64,000 bases of DNA from Ureibacillus sinduriensis BLB-1 = JCM 15800 (lineage in GTDB: Bacteria > Bacillota > Bacilli > Bacillales_A > Planococcaceae): NCBI RefSeq assembly GCF_000772955.1, contig NZ_JPVO01000048.1, forward strand, positions 1 to 64,000, read 5' to 3'. The notes under the pieces are model-generated. The model worked only from the letters and a program-made list of their open reading frames with translations. It was not told the DNA's origin and did no database searches. This document shows positions 35,849-44,185 of this stretch, piece after piece; within the stretch, counting starts at the first letter, position 1, and every line of letters starts with the position of its first letter. The position numbers and the translations under genes are program-made.

Positions 35849-36595
35849 GCTCGTAAGGAGAGTGGAAACGCTCGAGAAGAAGAAAGTCGCTCGAAAAGGA
35901 AGAGAAACCGCTCATAAAAAGAGAGAGTCCGCTCGTAAGGAGAGTGGAAACGCTCGAGAAGAGGAAAGTTGCTCGGAAATGTGGAGAAATCGCCCGTAAT
36001 AAGGGGGAGTCCGCTCGTAAGGAGAGCGAAAACGCTCGAGAAGAAGAAAGTCGCTCGAAAAAAAAGAGAAACCGCTCGTATCAAGGGAAAGTTCGCTCGT
36101 AAGGAGAGTGGAAACGCTCGAGAAGAAGAAAGTCGCTCGAAAAAGAGGAGAAACCGCCCGTAAAAAGAGAGCGCCCGCTCGTAAGGAGAGCGAAAACGCT
36201 CGAGAAGAAGAAAGTCCTCAGAAATGTGGAAAACCGCTCGTATCAAGGGAAAGTTTGCTCGTAAGGAGAGAGGAAACGCTCGAGAAGAAGAAAGTCGCCC
36301 GTAAATGTGGAGAAATCGCCCGTAATAAGGGGGAGTCCGCTCGTAAGGAGAGAGGAAACGCTCGAGAAGAAGAAAGTCGCCCGTAAATGTGGAGCACCCG
36401 CCCGTAAAAAGAGAGCGCCCGCTCGTAAGGAGGGTGAAAACGCTCGATAAGGAAGAGAAATCGTTCATAAAAAGAGAGTCCGCTCGTAAGGAGTGCGAAA
36501 ACGCTCGAGAAGAAGAAAGTCGCTCGAAAAAAAAGAGAAACCGCTCATAAAAAGAGAGCGTCCGCTAGTAATGAGAATGAAATCGTTCGAAAAAC
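35849..36595. repeat. Higher-order minisatellite: about nine copies of an 82-bp unit made of four GCTCG-led subunits
   Basis: The array is built from subunits that begin GCTCG (sometimes GCCCG): D, GCTCGAGAAGAAGAAAGTC (19 bp); A, GCTCGAAAA..GAGAAACC (21); B, GCTCGTA(T/A)..AAGTTC or AGAGTCC (21); C, GCTCGTAAGGAGAGTGGAAAC (21). The D subunit starts at 35870, 35952, 36034, 36116, 36198, 36278, 36360, about 36442 and 36503, so spacing is 82 bp except for 80 and 61 where a subunit is shortened or lost. Subunit A is the most variable and C the most conserved. Because 82 is not a multiple of three, the open frames across it shift register each unit, so I treat it as non-coding. Confidence 0.92.
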
Positions 36596-36650
36596 TGCCC
36601 GCGCTCCGTAAACAAAACAAACTAGTTAACATTCAGGGTCTAGTTGCACA

Positions 36651-36681
36651 ATCAAAAACACTCGAATCAAATTCGAGTGTT
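36651..36681 (-). terminator. Terminator of ilvA
   Basis: On the minus strand AACACTCGAAT, TTG, ATTCGAGTGTT is followed by TTTG. Arms are perfect over 11 bp and end 13 bases after the stop codon. Confidence 0.8.
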
Positions 36682-36693
36682 CCAATCATTCTA

Positions 36694-37956
36694 TCAAACC
36701 AGCAACCCGAAGAGTTGGCTGTCTTTATTGACTTCTGTAAATTCAAAGCCGTTAAAGCGCATGCGGTTGATGAGGCCATGATAGTCTTCGGGATGGCTCA
36801 CTTCGATGCCGACCAGGGCAGGGCCGCTTTCTTTATTGTTTTTCTTTGTATATTCGAAGGTTGTAATGTCGTCGGTTGGCCCCACAACGACTGTTAGGAA
36901 TTGACGCAGTGCCCCCGCCCGTTGAGGGAAGTTAACGATAAAGTAATAGAGCAACCCTTCATATAATAAGGATTTCTCCCTAATTTCCTGCATGCGGCTG
37001 ATATCATTGTTTCCGCCGGTAATGACTACAACTACGGATTTTCCTTCAATTTCTTCCGCATAGAAATCAAGTGCTGAAACAGGAAGGGCACCAGAAGGTT
37101 CTGCCACAATCGCATGTTTATTATATAAATCTAAAATCGTTGTACTGACTTTGCCTTCGGGAACTAGTACGATATCATCCAAATATTTTTTGCAAATTTC
37201 GTATGTTTTCGCACCTACGCATTGGACAGCCGTGCCATCGCAAAATTTATCGATTTTAGCCAGGGTTGTTGGCCCGCCATTATCAAAGGCAGCTTTCATG
37301 CTGGCTGCACCAGATGGCTCGACACCGATTACTTTGCTATTGGGAGATATGTTTTTAATATAAGAAGAAAGACCGGCCATCAAGCCACCTCCGCCTATTC
37401 CGGCGAAGATATAATCGAGGGGCTCCTCTATATCGTTTAACACCTCAACTGCCACAGTGCCTTGCCCAGCAATGATATCTAGATCGTCAAAAGGATGGAT
37501 GAAAATCATACCATGTTCCTGACTATAGTTCTTTGCGGCATTGGCGGAATCGTCGAATGTATCGCCCTCTAAAATAATCTCTACATTATTGCGTCCAAAC
37601 ATACGGACCTGGTCGATTTTTTGCTTAGGCGTCGTCAGAGGCATAAAAATTGCCCCTTTAATATTCAAGTGAGCACAGGCAAATGCCACTCCTTGCGCAT
37701 GGTTCCCGGCACTTGCACAGACCACGCCGCTTTTACGGGCATCGTCTTCAATTTTCTTGATTTTGTAGAATGCACCGCGAAGCTTGAAAGAACGCACGTG
37801 CTGCAAGTCTTCACGTTTAATATAGACATTTGCTTTATATTTTTCGGATAAGTATTCATTTTTTTGAAGTGGTGTATGTAACACAACATCTTTTAAATGT
37901 TGATATGCGATTAATACTTTTTCCACAGCGATACTGTTTGAATTAACTACTTCCAT
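36694..37956 (-). CDS. ilvA: Threonine dehydratase (deaminase), biosynthetic
   Basis: This 420-residue PLP enzyme converts threonine to 2-oxobutyrate and ammonia, the entry to isoleucine synthesis. The PLP lysine is in VRSFKLRGAFYK, the Gly-rich phosphate loop is GGGGLMAGLSSYI. The last 90 residues (LLYYFIVNFPQRAGALRQFL) form a single ACT-like regulatory domain, as in Bacillus IlvA. A longer frame begins at 37992, but GGAGG precedes the ATG at 37956. It is a single gene. Confidence 0.95.
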   Translation of the reverse strand: MEVVNSNSIAVEKVLIAYQHLKDVVLHTPLQKNEYLSEKYKANVYIKREDLQHVRSFKLRGAFYKIKKIEDDARKSGVVCASAGNHAQGVAFACAHLNIKGAIFMPLTTPKQKIDQVRMFGRNNVEIILEGDTFDDSANAAKNYSQEHGMIFIHPFDDLDIIAGQGTVAVEVLNDIEEPLDYIFAGIGGGGLMAGLSSYIKNISPNSKVIGVEPSGAASMKAAFDNGGPTTLAKIDKFCDGTAVQCVGAKTYEICKKYLDDIVLVPEGKVSTTILDLYNKHAIVAEPSGALPVSALDFYAEEIEGKSVVVVITGGNNDISRMQEIREKSLLYEGLLYYFIVNFPQRAGALRQFLTVVVGPTDDITTFEYTKKNNKESGPALVGIEVSHPEDYHGLINRMRFNGFEFTEVNKDSQLFGLLV

Positions 37957-38088
37957 CGATTTGTAACCTCCGTTTTTATTGCATTGACTCATTTTATCAT
38001 AAAAACCAATGTTTTTTGCGAATTATTTTTTTATTCAAAAAATTCCGCTTCAAACAGAATCTTGCTAACTTTGTAAGATAAACTAACG

Positions 38089-38116
38089 AAAAAAGGACCG
38101 GCTTTTAGCCAGTCCT
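38089..38116 (-). terminator. Terminator of the YjiH-family gene
   Basis: Minus strand AGGACTGGCT, AAA, AGCCGGTCCT followed by six T residues. Confidence 0.85.
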
Positions 38117-38122
38117 CATACA

Positions 38123-39475
38123 TTAGAATAGTAGGTGTGCAAGAATTGCAACGATTGGGATTGAGATAATTGTACGAATTAAGAAAATCAGGAACAGATC
38201 CCAAATTTTGATTGGGAGTTTCGTACCTAAAATTAACCCACCGACTTCTGACATGTAAATTAATTGGGTTACCGATACGGTGGCGATGAAGAATCTAGTT
38301 AATTCTGAATCAATGCCGGCTCCCAGGATCGAAGGCAATAACATGTCGGCGAACCCAACGATCATTGTTTGGGCAGCTTGATCTGCAAAAGGGATTTGCA
38401 ATACGGCTAGAATTGGCTCGAATGGCATCCCTAGAATTTTGAAGAAGCTAGTGTATTCAGCAAGCACTAAAGCAATGGTACCGAACGCCATAATAACAGG
38501 TGTAATGGCAAACCACATTTCAAGTACATTTTTAAATCCGGAACCAATTACTTGTCCGAGATTTTTATTGCTGTCTGCCTTTTCTAAAGCGTTGTTTAAA
38601 CCGAATGAAAAAGAGTTAAATCCAACAGGGACTTCTTCGCTACGCTCGTTCGGTGTAGATCCATCAAAGTTTGTATCAGGCTTACCACGCAATGGGAAAA
38701 TCCGAGGCATGATGAAAGCCAAAATAATGGATACCAGTATGACTGAACCATAGAATTGAAGGAAATAGTTGTTCAAGCCGATTGTATCAAGTACTACAAA
38801 ACAGAAAGTAATGGAAACAACCGAGAATGTAGTGGCAATTGTAGCCGCTTCACGTGCTGTGTAATTGCCTTCCTCATATTGTCTGCTTGTTAATAGGACG
38901 CCGATTGTCCCGTCTCCTACGAATGAAGCAAGGCAATCAATTGCGGATCTTCCCGGGATTTTAAATAATGGTCGCATAATTTTTACCATCATGGAACCGA
39001 AGAATTCCAGCAATCCAAAGTCTGTTAATAAAGGTAGAAGCAAGCCGGCAAATAAGAATAACGAGAACATCATGGTCACTAATCCGCCGTCCGGAGTGAT
39101 TAATAATCCAGCAGTGTTATCGCTTGTAAAGCTTTCTGGCCCAATTTGGAACAAGTACATGCTGGCGAAAATGACAGCCAAAACGCGCATAATCGTCCAG
39201 AACCAATTGACACGGAATAAAGAATCCAGCAAAGTCCTCTCATCGGTTTGCGGTATCAATTTTATGATTAAGGCACCGATGGCAGCAATGATAAAGACAA
39301 TGTAAGCAAACCAGTGTATAAAGCTCGCGACATTGGTAGAGAGTGTATTTGCCATTATTGCAATGGGTACTTTCAAACCTTCGCCCGTATTAACTGGAGT
39401 GATAAATAAGAAAATTCCAATTAACGATAGAAAGATAAAAAGAAACCATGTATATGAAGTGAATTTTTTTGTCAT
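38123..39475 (-). CDS. YjiH-family nucleoside-recognition (gate) domain membrane protein
   Basis: This 450-residue protein has about ten to twelve hydrophobic segments. The central IKIMRPLFKIPGRSAIDCLASFVGDGTIGVLLTSRQYEEGNYTAREA-like region (about residues 185-235) is the gate/nucleoside-recognition domain that defines the YjiH group. A hydrophilic loop follows at about 275-310. The substrate is unknown; related proteins include nucleoside transporters and spore maturation proteins. It is monocistronic with its own terminator. Confidence 0.82.
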   Translation of the reverse strand: MTKKFTSYTWFLFIFLSLIGIFLFITPVNTGEGLKVPIAIMANTLSTNVASFIHWFAYIVFIIAAIGALIIKLIPQTDERTLLDSLFRVNWFWTIMRVLAVIFASMYLFQIGPESFTSDNTAGLLITPDGGLVTMMFSLFLFAGLLLPLLTDFGLLEFFGSMMVKIMRPLFKIPGRSAIDCLASFVGDGTIGVLLTSRQYEEGNYTAREAATIATTFSVVSITFCFVVLDTIGLNNYFLQFYGSVILVSIILAFIMPRIFPLRGKPDTNFDGSTPNERSEEVPVGFNSFSFGLNNALEKADSNKNLGQVIGSGFKNVLEMWFAITPVIMAFGTIALVLAEYTSFFKILGMPFEPILAVLQIPFADQAAQTMIVGFADMLLPSILGAGIDSELTRFFIATVSVTQLIYMSEVGGLILGTKLPIKIWDLFLIFLIRTIISIPIVAILAHLLF

Positions 39476-39692
39476 GTGCAGTCCCTCTTTTTAGTAGTGG
39501 TTGTTTTGTATATTTATACACTATATAGGTATAATATTCATGTGTAAATATGTTCGAAAAAAGTTAAATAATTCTGAAATTAATGAGTGGATGGAAATTG
39601 AATAAAATGTTAAAAATAGGTATTGATTAATTAATGGTATTAAAGAGTGATGCATTTTACAACAGTATAAATATACTTTTTGTTGTATGGAA

Positions 39693-39721
39693 AAGGAGTA
39701 GGTAATGATTACCTACTCCTT
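39693..39721. terminator. Perfect 14-bp inverted repeat downstream of bshB2
   Basis: AAGGAGTAGGTAAT (39693-39706), one base, ATTACCTACTCCTT (39708-39721). On the minus strand it is followed only by TTTTCC, so it is a weak intrinsic terminator or a stabilising 3' hairpin for yojF-bshB2. Confidence 0.65.
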
Positions 39722-39733
39722 AAATTATTAACA

Positions 39734-40411
39734 TTAATCTTCCAAATCAACCTGATAGAACCGTTCATAATGCAACCAACTATCACTCATTGGCTGGCCT
39801 TCATCACTACGCTTTGTATTTTCTTCAATCATCCATGCAGTTTGTGAAGCGTGGGCTTGTAGTGCTTTTACTTTATCAAGCTTCACGCTGCTTACATCAA
39901 TCTGAACGGTCGGCGCACCTTTTTCTGCCACTGTGTTGTTGGCGAATCCTACCGCATAAATTGTTGGACGATTTTCTTTTGGCATGCGACGAACCGTTTC
40001 GAACACTGCACGTGCAGTTGCTTCATGGTCTGGGTGCACAGAATAGCCGGGTAGGAAAGTGATAATTAATGAAGGGTTTAATTCATCGATAAGATCTTTA
40101 ACGAGGCTGACCATTTTTTCATCATCTTCAAATTCCACCGTTTTATCGCGTAATCCCATCATTCGTAAATCATCGATTCCCATCACTTCACAAGCTGCTT
40201 TTAATTCTTCGCGGCGAATTTCGGGTAAAGATTCACGTGTTGCGAAAGGCGGGTTACCAAGATTTCGCCCCATTTCACCTAAGGTTAGGCATGCGTATGT
40301 AACAGGGACACCCATATTTCTGTAAAGTCTGATTGTTCCGGCTGAAGAAAAAGCTTCATCGTCCGGGTGGGGAAAGACAACTAAAATTTGACGTTGCGGT
40401 TGTAATGACAT
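39734..40411 (-). CDS. bshB2: Bacillithiol biosynthesis deacetylase BshB2
   Basis: This 225-residue zinc-dependent LmbE-family deacetylase removes acetate from N-acetylglucosaminyl malate, the second step of bacillithiol synthesis. The metal motif is FPHPDDEAFSSAGT near the N-terminus, and the third ligand H is in GYSVHPDHEATARAV. It is preceded by yojF, the same pair as yojF-yojG in B. subtilis. AAGGAG lies upstream of the ATG. Confidence 0.92.
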   Translation of the reverse strand: MSLQPQRQILVVFPHPDDEAFSSAGTIRLYRNMGVPVTYACLTLGEMGRNLGNPPFATRESLPEIRREELKAACEVMGIDDLRMMGLRDKTVEFEDDEKMVSLVKDLIDELNPSLIITFLPGYSVHPDHEATARAVFETVRRMPKENRPTIYAVGFANNTVAEKGAPTVQIDVSSVKLDKVKALQAHASQTAWMIEENTKRSDEGQPMSDSWLHYERFYQVDLED

Positions 40412-40425
40412 GTAAAATCCACTCC

Positions 40426-40776
40426 TTAATAAGAAAATGGTGTTTCACTAATTTCTAGTGCAACAGCAAGTTTCCCTGTAAAATCTAGACCGGCCATTAA
40501 TAAACGGCCCTTATCATCTAACTCGTAATGAGTAATACCTTGTGCATAAACCCAGCCATGGTTCATTTTTAGACCTACTCGGTGAGGAGTGTCACTTATG
40601 ATTTTAGCCAATTCATAACGTATCTTTACGTTGCGGATGAAAGCACCCGCATTAAATACTCTCTCGTCGAAATGTGACGCATATGCTCCATTCGTTGTTT
40701 CCAGATGAATATAGACATCTTTGTTCGCAAAAGAATTAAGCAATTCCTGGAGCTCGTTAACTTGTACTTCCTTCAT
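40426..40776 (-). CDS. yojF: YojF-family protein (DUF1806)
   Basis: This 116-residue protein matches YojF: VNELQELLNSFANKDVYIHLETTNGAYASH and the middle VKIRYELAKI...HRVGLKMNHGWVYAQGITHYE. It is always seen with bshB2 in Bacillus, and here it is 14 bp upstream in the same operon. Its function is unknown; a link to bacillithiol metabolism is inferred from context. Confidence 0.88.
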   Translation of the reverse strand: MKEVQVNELQELLNSFANKDVYIHLETTNGAYASHFDERVFNAGAFIRNVKIRYELAKIISDTPHRVGLKMNHGWVYAQGITHYELDDKGRLLMAGLDFTGKLAVALEISETPFSY

Positions 40777-41022
40777 CTTAATTCTCCTTTCACATCTTTA
40801 CTCTTGCTTGCTTCGACAACCTGAATGTTCCTTCAGCACAGAGGAGTTTCAAACTCTAGCGAGGAGGTCACGGAACATAAAAGCAGCATTGCAGTGGCCA
40901 ACCAAATATTGACCGCATGGGGATCCACAGTCATGTAGTATGCCCGGGAGCCAAGAGTTTACTTTATTAATAATTATAGTCAATATGGCAACTTTATGAA
41001 AAGAAAATGCTTAGAATAAAAA

Positions 41023-41087
41023 GTGCCAGGCACACAAACAATTTCGAAAATTCAGAATTGAACTCGAATTGTTTGTGTGCCTGGCAC
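41023..41087 (-). terminator. Inverted pair of the GTGCCAGGCAC repeat acting as the pdxK terminator
   Basis: GTGCCAGGCACACAAACAAT at 41023 is matched by an exact inverted copy ending at 41087; the perfect arms are 21 bp. On the minus strand the hairpin is followed by TTTTTATTC, nine bases after the pdxK stop codon, so it should terminate pdxK transcripts. Sequence and arm content match the 45-bp tandem repeats at 8150-8250. Confidence 0.8.
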
Positions 41088-41096
41088 ATAAAAAAT

Positions 41097-41930
41097 TTAG
41101 ACTTCTGTAATTGTTACTTCGGGTGCGCCGAGACGGGGTTTTGCACCGTGATAAACGGGTCCTACATATTGGTTTAGTTTCCATCCGTGCTGTATACCAG
41201 CTGCGACGAATTCTTTTGCTTCAACGACTGCTTCTTTAACAGATAATCCGTTTGCAAGATTTGCCGTAACGCTTGCCGCAAATGTACAACCGGCACCATG
41301 GTTATAGGTAGTGTCCACTTTAGGTGTTTCAAGCAAGTAGAATTTTTCGCCATCGTAGAATAGGTCAATCGCTTTATCGCTAGCAAGTGCACGTCCGCCT
41401 TTAATGATTACATTTTTTGCACCAAGGGCTTTGATTTTTTCTGCGGCTGCTTTCATCTCTTCGATAGTTTTGGGTGTGCCTGTACCAGCAAGTTGTCCAG
41501 CCTCGAAAAGATTAGGTGTCGTAACAAGGGCGTTCGGCAAAAGGTATTGGATCATCGCGTCGACTGTACCTGGGTTTAGAACCTCATCTTCACCTTTACA
41601 TACCATTACCGGGTCAATCACAACATTTTCAACGCCGGCTGCTTTAATTGCTTCACCAGTAGTTTGAATCACTTCTTCAGTGGATAACATACCAGTTTTT
41701 AAAGCATCGATCCCAGTGGAGAATGCTGTTTTTAATTGGGCTTGCAAAACATCGATAGGTAAAGTGTATACGCCATGGTTCCAGTTGTTGTCAGGATCCA
41801 TTGTAGCGATCACGGTAACGGCTGCCATACCGTAAGTATCATGTTCCTCAAATGCTTTCAAATCCGCTTCCAGTCCTGCACCACCTGAAGCGTCTGAACC
41901 TGCGATTGTTAATGTCTTTTTCAATGCCAT
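41097..41930 (-). CDS. pdxK: Pyridoxal/pyridoxine/hydroxymethylpyrimidine kinase (ThiD family)
   Basis: This 277-residue ribokinase-fold enzyme phosphorylates pyridoxine-type vitamers in B. subtilis (gene formerly ywdB/thiD). TIAGSDASGGAGLEADLKAFEE and the C-terminal GAGCTFAASVTANLANG anion-hole motif are visible, as is VIDPVMVCKGEDEVL. A TTG at 41948 is in frame, but its codons coincide with the GAAGGAG ribosome site, so the ATG at 41930 is the start. It is divergent from ung. Confidence 0.88.
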   Translation of the reverse strand: MALKKTLTIAGSDASGGAGLEADLKAFEEHDTYGMAAVTVIATMDPDNNWNHGVYTLPIDVLQAQLKTAFSTGIDALKTGMLSTEEVIQTTGEAIKAAGVENVVIDPVMVCKGEDEVLNPGTVDAMIQYLLPNALVTTPNLFEAGQLAGTGTPKTIEEMKAAAEKIKALGAKNVIIKGGRALASDKAIDLFYDGEKFYLLETPKVDTTYNHGAGCTFAASVTANLANGLSVKEAVVEAKEFVAAGIQHGWKLNQYVGPVYHGAKPRLGAPEVTITEV

Positions 41931-42188
41931 AATCGATTGCTCCTTCAACTGCGTAATGAAATTAATGTCCTAAAGTATAGTATAATTCTGACTTTATAAA
42001 AATAGCCAGTTTTTATAAAAAGTATGGTGCCAGTAAAGAGTTGAGACACAAAGTGGAAATCGAATCCTTCTAACTATAGATCTGTTCATCCATATAATTA
42101 TTTTTTCACAAAATTGGCCGATTATGAAAAGAATCTCCTATTGAAACGGGTAACGAGATAAAGTAGTTTTAAAGTGAGGTGTGTTTTA

Positions 42189-42875
42189 ATGAAAATAGTT
42201 AATAATGATTGGGAAGCGATCCTCGCTCCGGAATTTGGCAAACCTTATTTTTCGGAGTTGGAAAAATTTTTAGAAGAACAATATAGTGCGGCAACAGTAT
42301 ACCCACCTAAAGAGGAAGTCATGAGTGCATTCCGGACAGTTGCTTTTAATGATGTGAAGGTTGTCATTCTGGGACAAGACCCATATCATGGTCCCGGTCA
42401 GGCTCATGGGATGAGCTTTTCTGTAAAAGAAGGCGTACCGCTTCCGCCAAGTTTGCGGAATATCTTCAAAGAGCTGGAACAAGATTTGGGTTGTCCGTTG
42501 CCGAATAGTGGGTTTTTAATGAAATGGGCGAAGCAAGGTGTTTTCCTATTAAATACCGTACTGACGGTGAGGCAAGGCGAAGCGAATTCGCATAAAGGGC
42601 AAGGCTGGGAACAATTTACGGATTCAGTCATAGAAAAATTAGCAAAACGCCCTGAGCCGGTAATTTTCGTGTTGTGGGGAAAACCAGCACAAACGAAAAG
42701 AACAATCATTGAAAAAAATGGGAATCATCATTTCATTCTCCAAGCCCCACATCCTAGTCCTCTAAGTGCACACAGGGGATTTTTCGGCAGCAAACCTTTC
42801 TCGAAAATTAATGATAAGTTAAGAGAATGGGGACACAAACAAATCGAATGGTGTTTGGATGAGAGTGGAAGATAG
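42189..42875 (+). CDS. ung: Uracil-DNA glycosylase
   Basis: This 228-residue base-excision repair enzyme removes uracil from DNA. The water-activating loop is [20 protein letters not shown], and the DNA-intercalating loop [13 protein letters not shown] is intact. The ATG at 42189 follows GTGAGGTG; an in-frame GTG at 42174 overlaps it. It heads a group with a 58-residue Cys-rich protein and ywdI. Confidence 0.97.
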   Translation: MKIVNNDWEAILAPEFGKPYFSELEKFLEEQYSAATVYPPKEEVMSAFRTVAFNDVKVVILGQDPYHGPGQAHGMSFSVKEGVPLPPSLRNIFKELEQDLGCPLPNSGFLMKWAKQGVFLLNTVLTVRQGEANSHKGQGWEQFTDSVIEKLAKRPEPVIFVLWGKPAQTKRTIIEKNGNHHFILQAPHPSPLSAHRGFFGSKPFSKINDKLREWGHKQIEWCLDESGR

Positions 42876-43028
42876 GATTGAACAGTACCCGCTTAAACGG
42901 AATCTACAAGAATTTACTTTTAAGGCGGAACAAAACACGCCAGGGTCAACAAAGTAACCTACAGATTCGCATAACTTTTCACAGTATGTAAAATCTGTTA
43001 AATTGAAATAGAAAGTAGGGAAGTCATC

Positions 43029-43205
43029 ATGAAGGTCAATTGTTTTAAATGCCAATATTTCCGTGTGACTTGGGATCAGCGTAATCCAAGGTCTTGCACA
43101 GCGTATAACTTTAAAACCAAGCAGCTTCCCTCTGTAGTCGTCAAGCAATCTTCAGGCCTTGATTGCATGCAATTTTCACCTAAACAAACATTGGGGGAGC
43201 GGTAA
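43029..43205 (+). CDS. Small cysteine-containing protein, 58 aa
   Basis: This frame reads MKVNCFKCQYFRVTWDQRNP, then RSCTAYNFKTKQLPSVVV and a final DCMQFSPKQ segment. Cysteines at residues 5, 8, 23 and about 46 suggest a small zinc-binding fold. A GTAGGG ribosome site precedes the ATG, and the stop is three bases before the ywdI start, so the two are cotranslated. I recall similar uncharacterised proteins beside ung in related genomes, but the function is unknown. Confidence 0.75.
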   Translation: MKVNCFKCQYFRVTWDQRNPRSCTAYNFKTKQLPSVVVKQSSGLDCMQFSPKQTLGER

Positions 43206-43208
43206 AAA

Positions 43209-43523
43209 ATGATTTCTTACCAAGCGCTATTATTAGAAATTGAGCACCTTGTAGCCAGTACTAAAAACCATGCGGATGAACAGTATTTGCGGGAACAATT
43301 AAGTGCGATTCGAGCATTATGCAATGTGGGATTATCTAAAGGAACAAAGACATCAACTCATGGACAAAATTCCTCCACAATCGGGGGAACTTATCCAGCC
43401 CAAAGTTTCCAATCAAGTCCAATGCCGATACAACCGCAAAATATTATTCAAAATACAAACTCCTTCAATGGCGCAAAGCTGGAAGAAAATGATGCAAACG
43501 GTGAATCGATTTTTGACTTTTAA
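43209..43523 (+). CDS. ywdI: YwdI-family protein (DUF5327)
   Basis: This 104-residue hydrophilic protein begins MISYQALLLEIEHLVASTKNH and has a short helix (EQYLREQLSAIRALCNVGL) like the YwdI family. The rest is a Ser/Gln/Asn-rich low-complexity tail ending ANGESIFDF. Position after ung matches B. subtilis ywdI. GGGGGAG lies nine bases upstream of the ATG. The function is unknown. Confidence 0.75.
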   Translation: MISYQALLLEIEHLVASTKNHADEQYLREQLSAIRALCNVGLSKGTKTSTHGQNSSTIGGTYPAQSFQSSPMPIQPQNIIQNTNSFNGAKLEENDANGESIFDF

Positions 43524-43605
43524 GATTTAAAGGAGATTCAAAAACAGACGGATTTTACTTATAGGCAAGAACCGTCGATAGACATACATAGAGAAGAGGT
43601 TAAAT

Positions 43606-43986
43606 ATGAAAGGTTCGATTATTTCAGGTGCAATTCACGGACTTTTAGTAGTTGCGTTAGGTGCGTTTGGCGCACATGCTCTGGATGGCGTATTGGATGA
43701 TTATGGAATCGGCATCTGGGAAAAAGCGGTGCAGTACCAAATGTTCCATGCCATTGCGATATTAGCTATCGGTATTTTAATGAGCCCAAGATTGTTTGGT
43801 TCCGCAAAACAATTGAAAATAGCAGCAATTTGCATGAATTTGGGGATATTCTTCTTTTCGGGAAGTCTCTATACTTTAGCGTTATCAGGGATCGGCATAT
43901 TAGGAGCAATTACCCCAATTGGTGGAGTACTGTTCTTAGTAGGTTGGGTTCTTCTGCTCATCGCAACATTAAAACACAATCATTAA
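43606..43986 (+). CDS. ywdK: DUF423 membrane protein YwdK
   Basis: This 126-residue protein has four hydrophobic segments and the DUF423 start (ISGAIHGLLVVALGAFGAHAL) followed by WEKAVQYQMFHAIAIL. The family is widespread and uncharacterised. It follows ywdI at 82 bp as in B. subtilis and ends in a strong terminator. Confidence 0.9.
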   Translation: MKGSIISGAIHGLLVVALGAFGAHALDGVLDDYGIGIWEKAVQYQMFHAIAILAIGILMSPRLFGSAKQLKIAAICMNLGIFFFSGSLYTLALSGIGILGAITPIGGVLFLVGWVLLLIATLKHNH

Positions 43987-43994
43987 TAGATTTG

Positions 43995-44036
43995 AAAAAG
44001 AGAATTACGGGTGAAATCCTGTAATTCTCTTTTATT
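43995..44036 (+). terminator. Terminator of ywdK
   Basis: AAAAGAGAATTACGGG pairs with CCTGTAATTCTCTTTT around TGAAAT and is followed by ATT. Confidence 0.88.
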
Positions 44037-44185
44037 AGAATACCAGAGAGCCAATTTTTTGAATTTACTAAAAAAGTTTCATATTTAATCATCCCAAAAC
44101 ATGATACAGTTTTCATATCAACGGTAAACTTAAGTGAAAATCAACATATATTGTTGAAACTACTATAATGAGAGGGGAAAAATCT

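Noticed and set aside
35614-36468. A 284-codon minus-strand frame and several plus-strand frames across the 82-bp repeats
   Set aside because: The repeat lacks stop codons in many frames, and its 82-bp period shifts register every unit, so long frames arise by chance. There is no ribosome site or domain.
35849-36595. CRISPR array
   Set aside because: The repeated subunits abut each other with no unique spacers, and no cas genes are near.
40777-41022. Possible riboswitch upstream of yojF
   Set aside because: Short purine/pyrimidine-rich inverted pieces (GAGGAG, CTCCTC) are present, but I cannot build a convincing known aptamer or a terminator from them.
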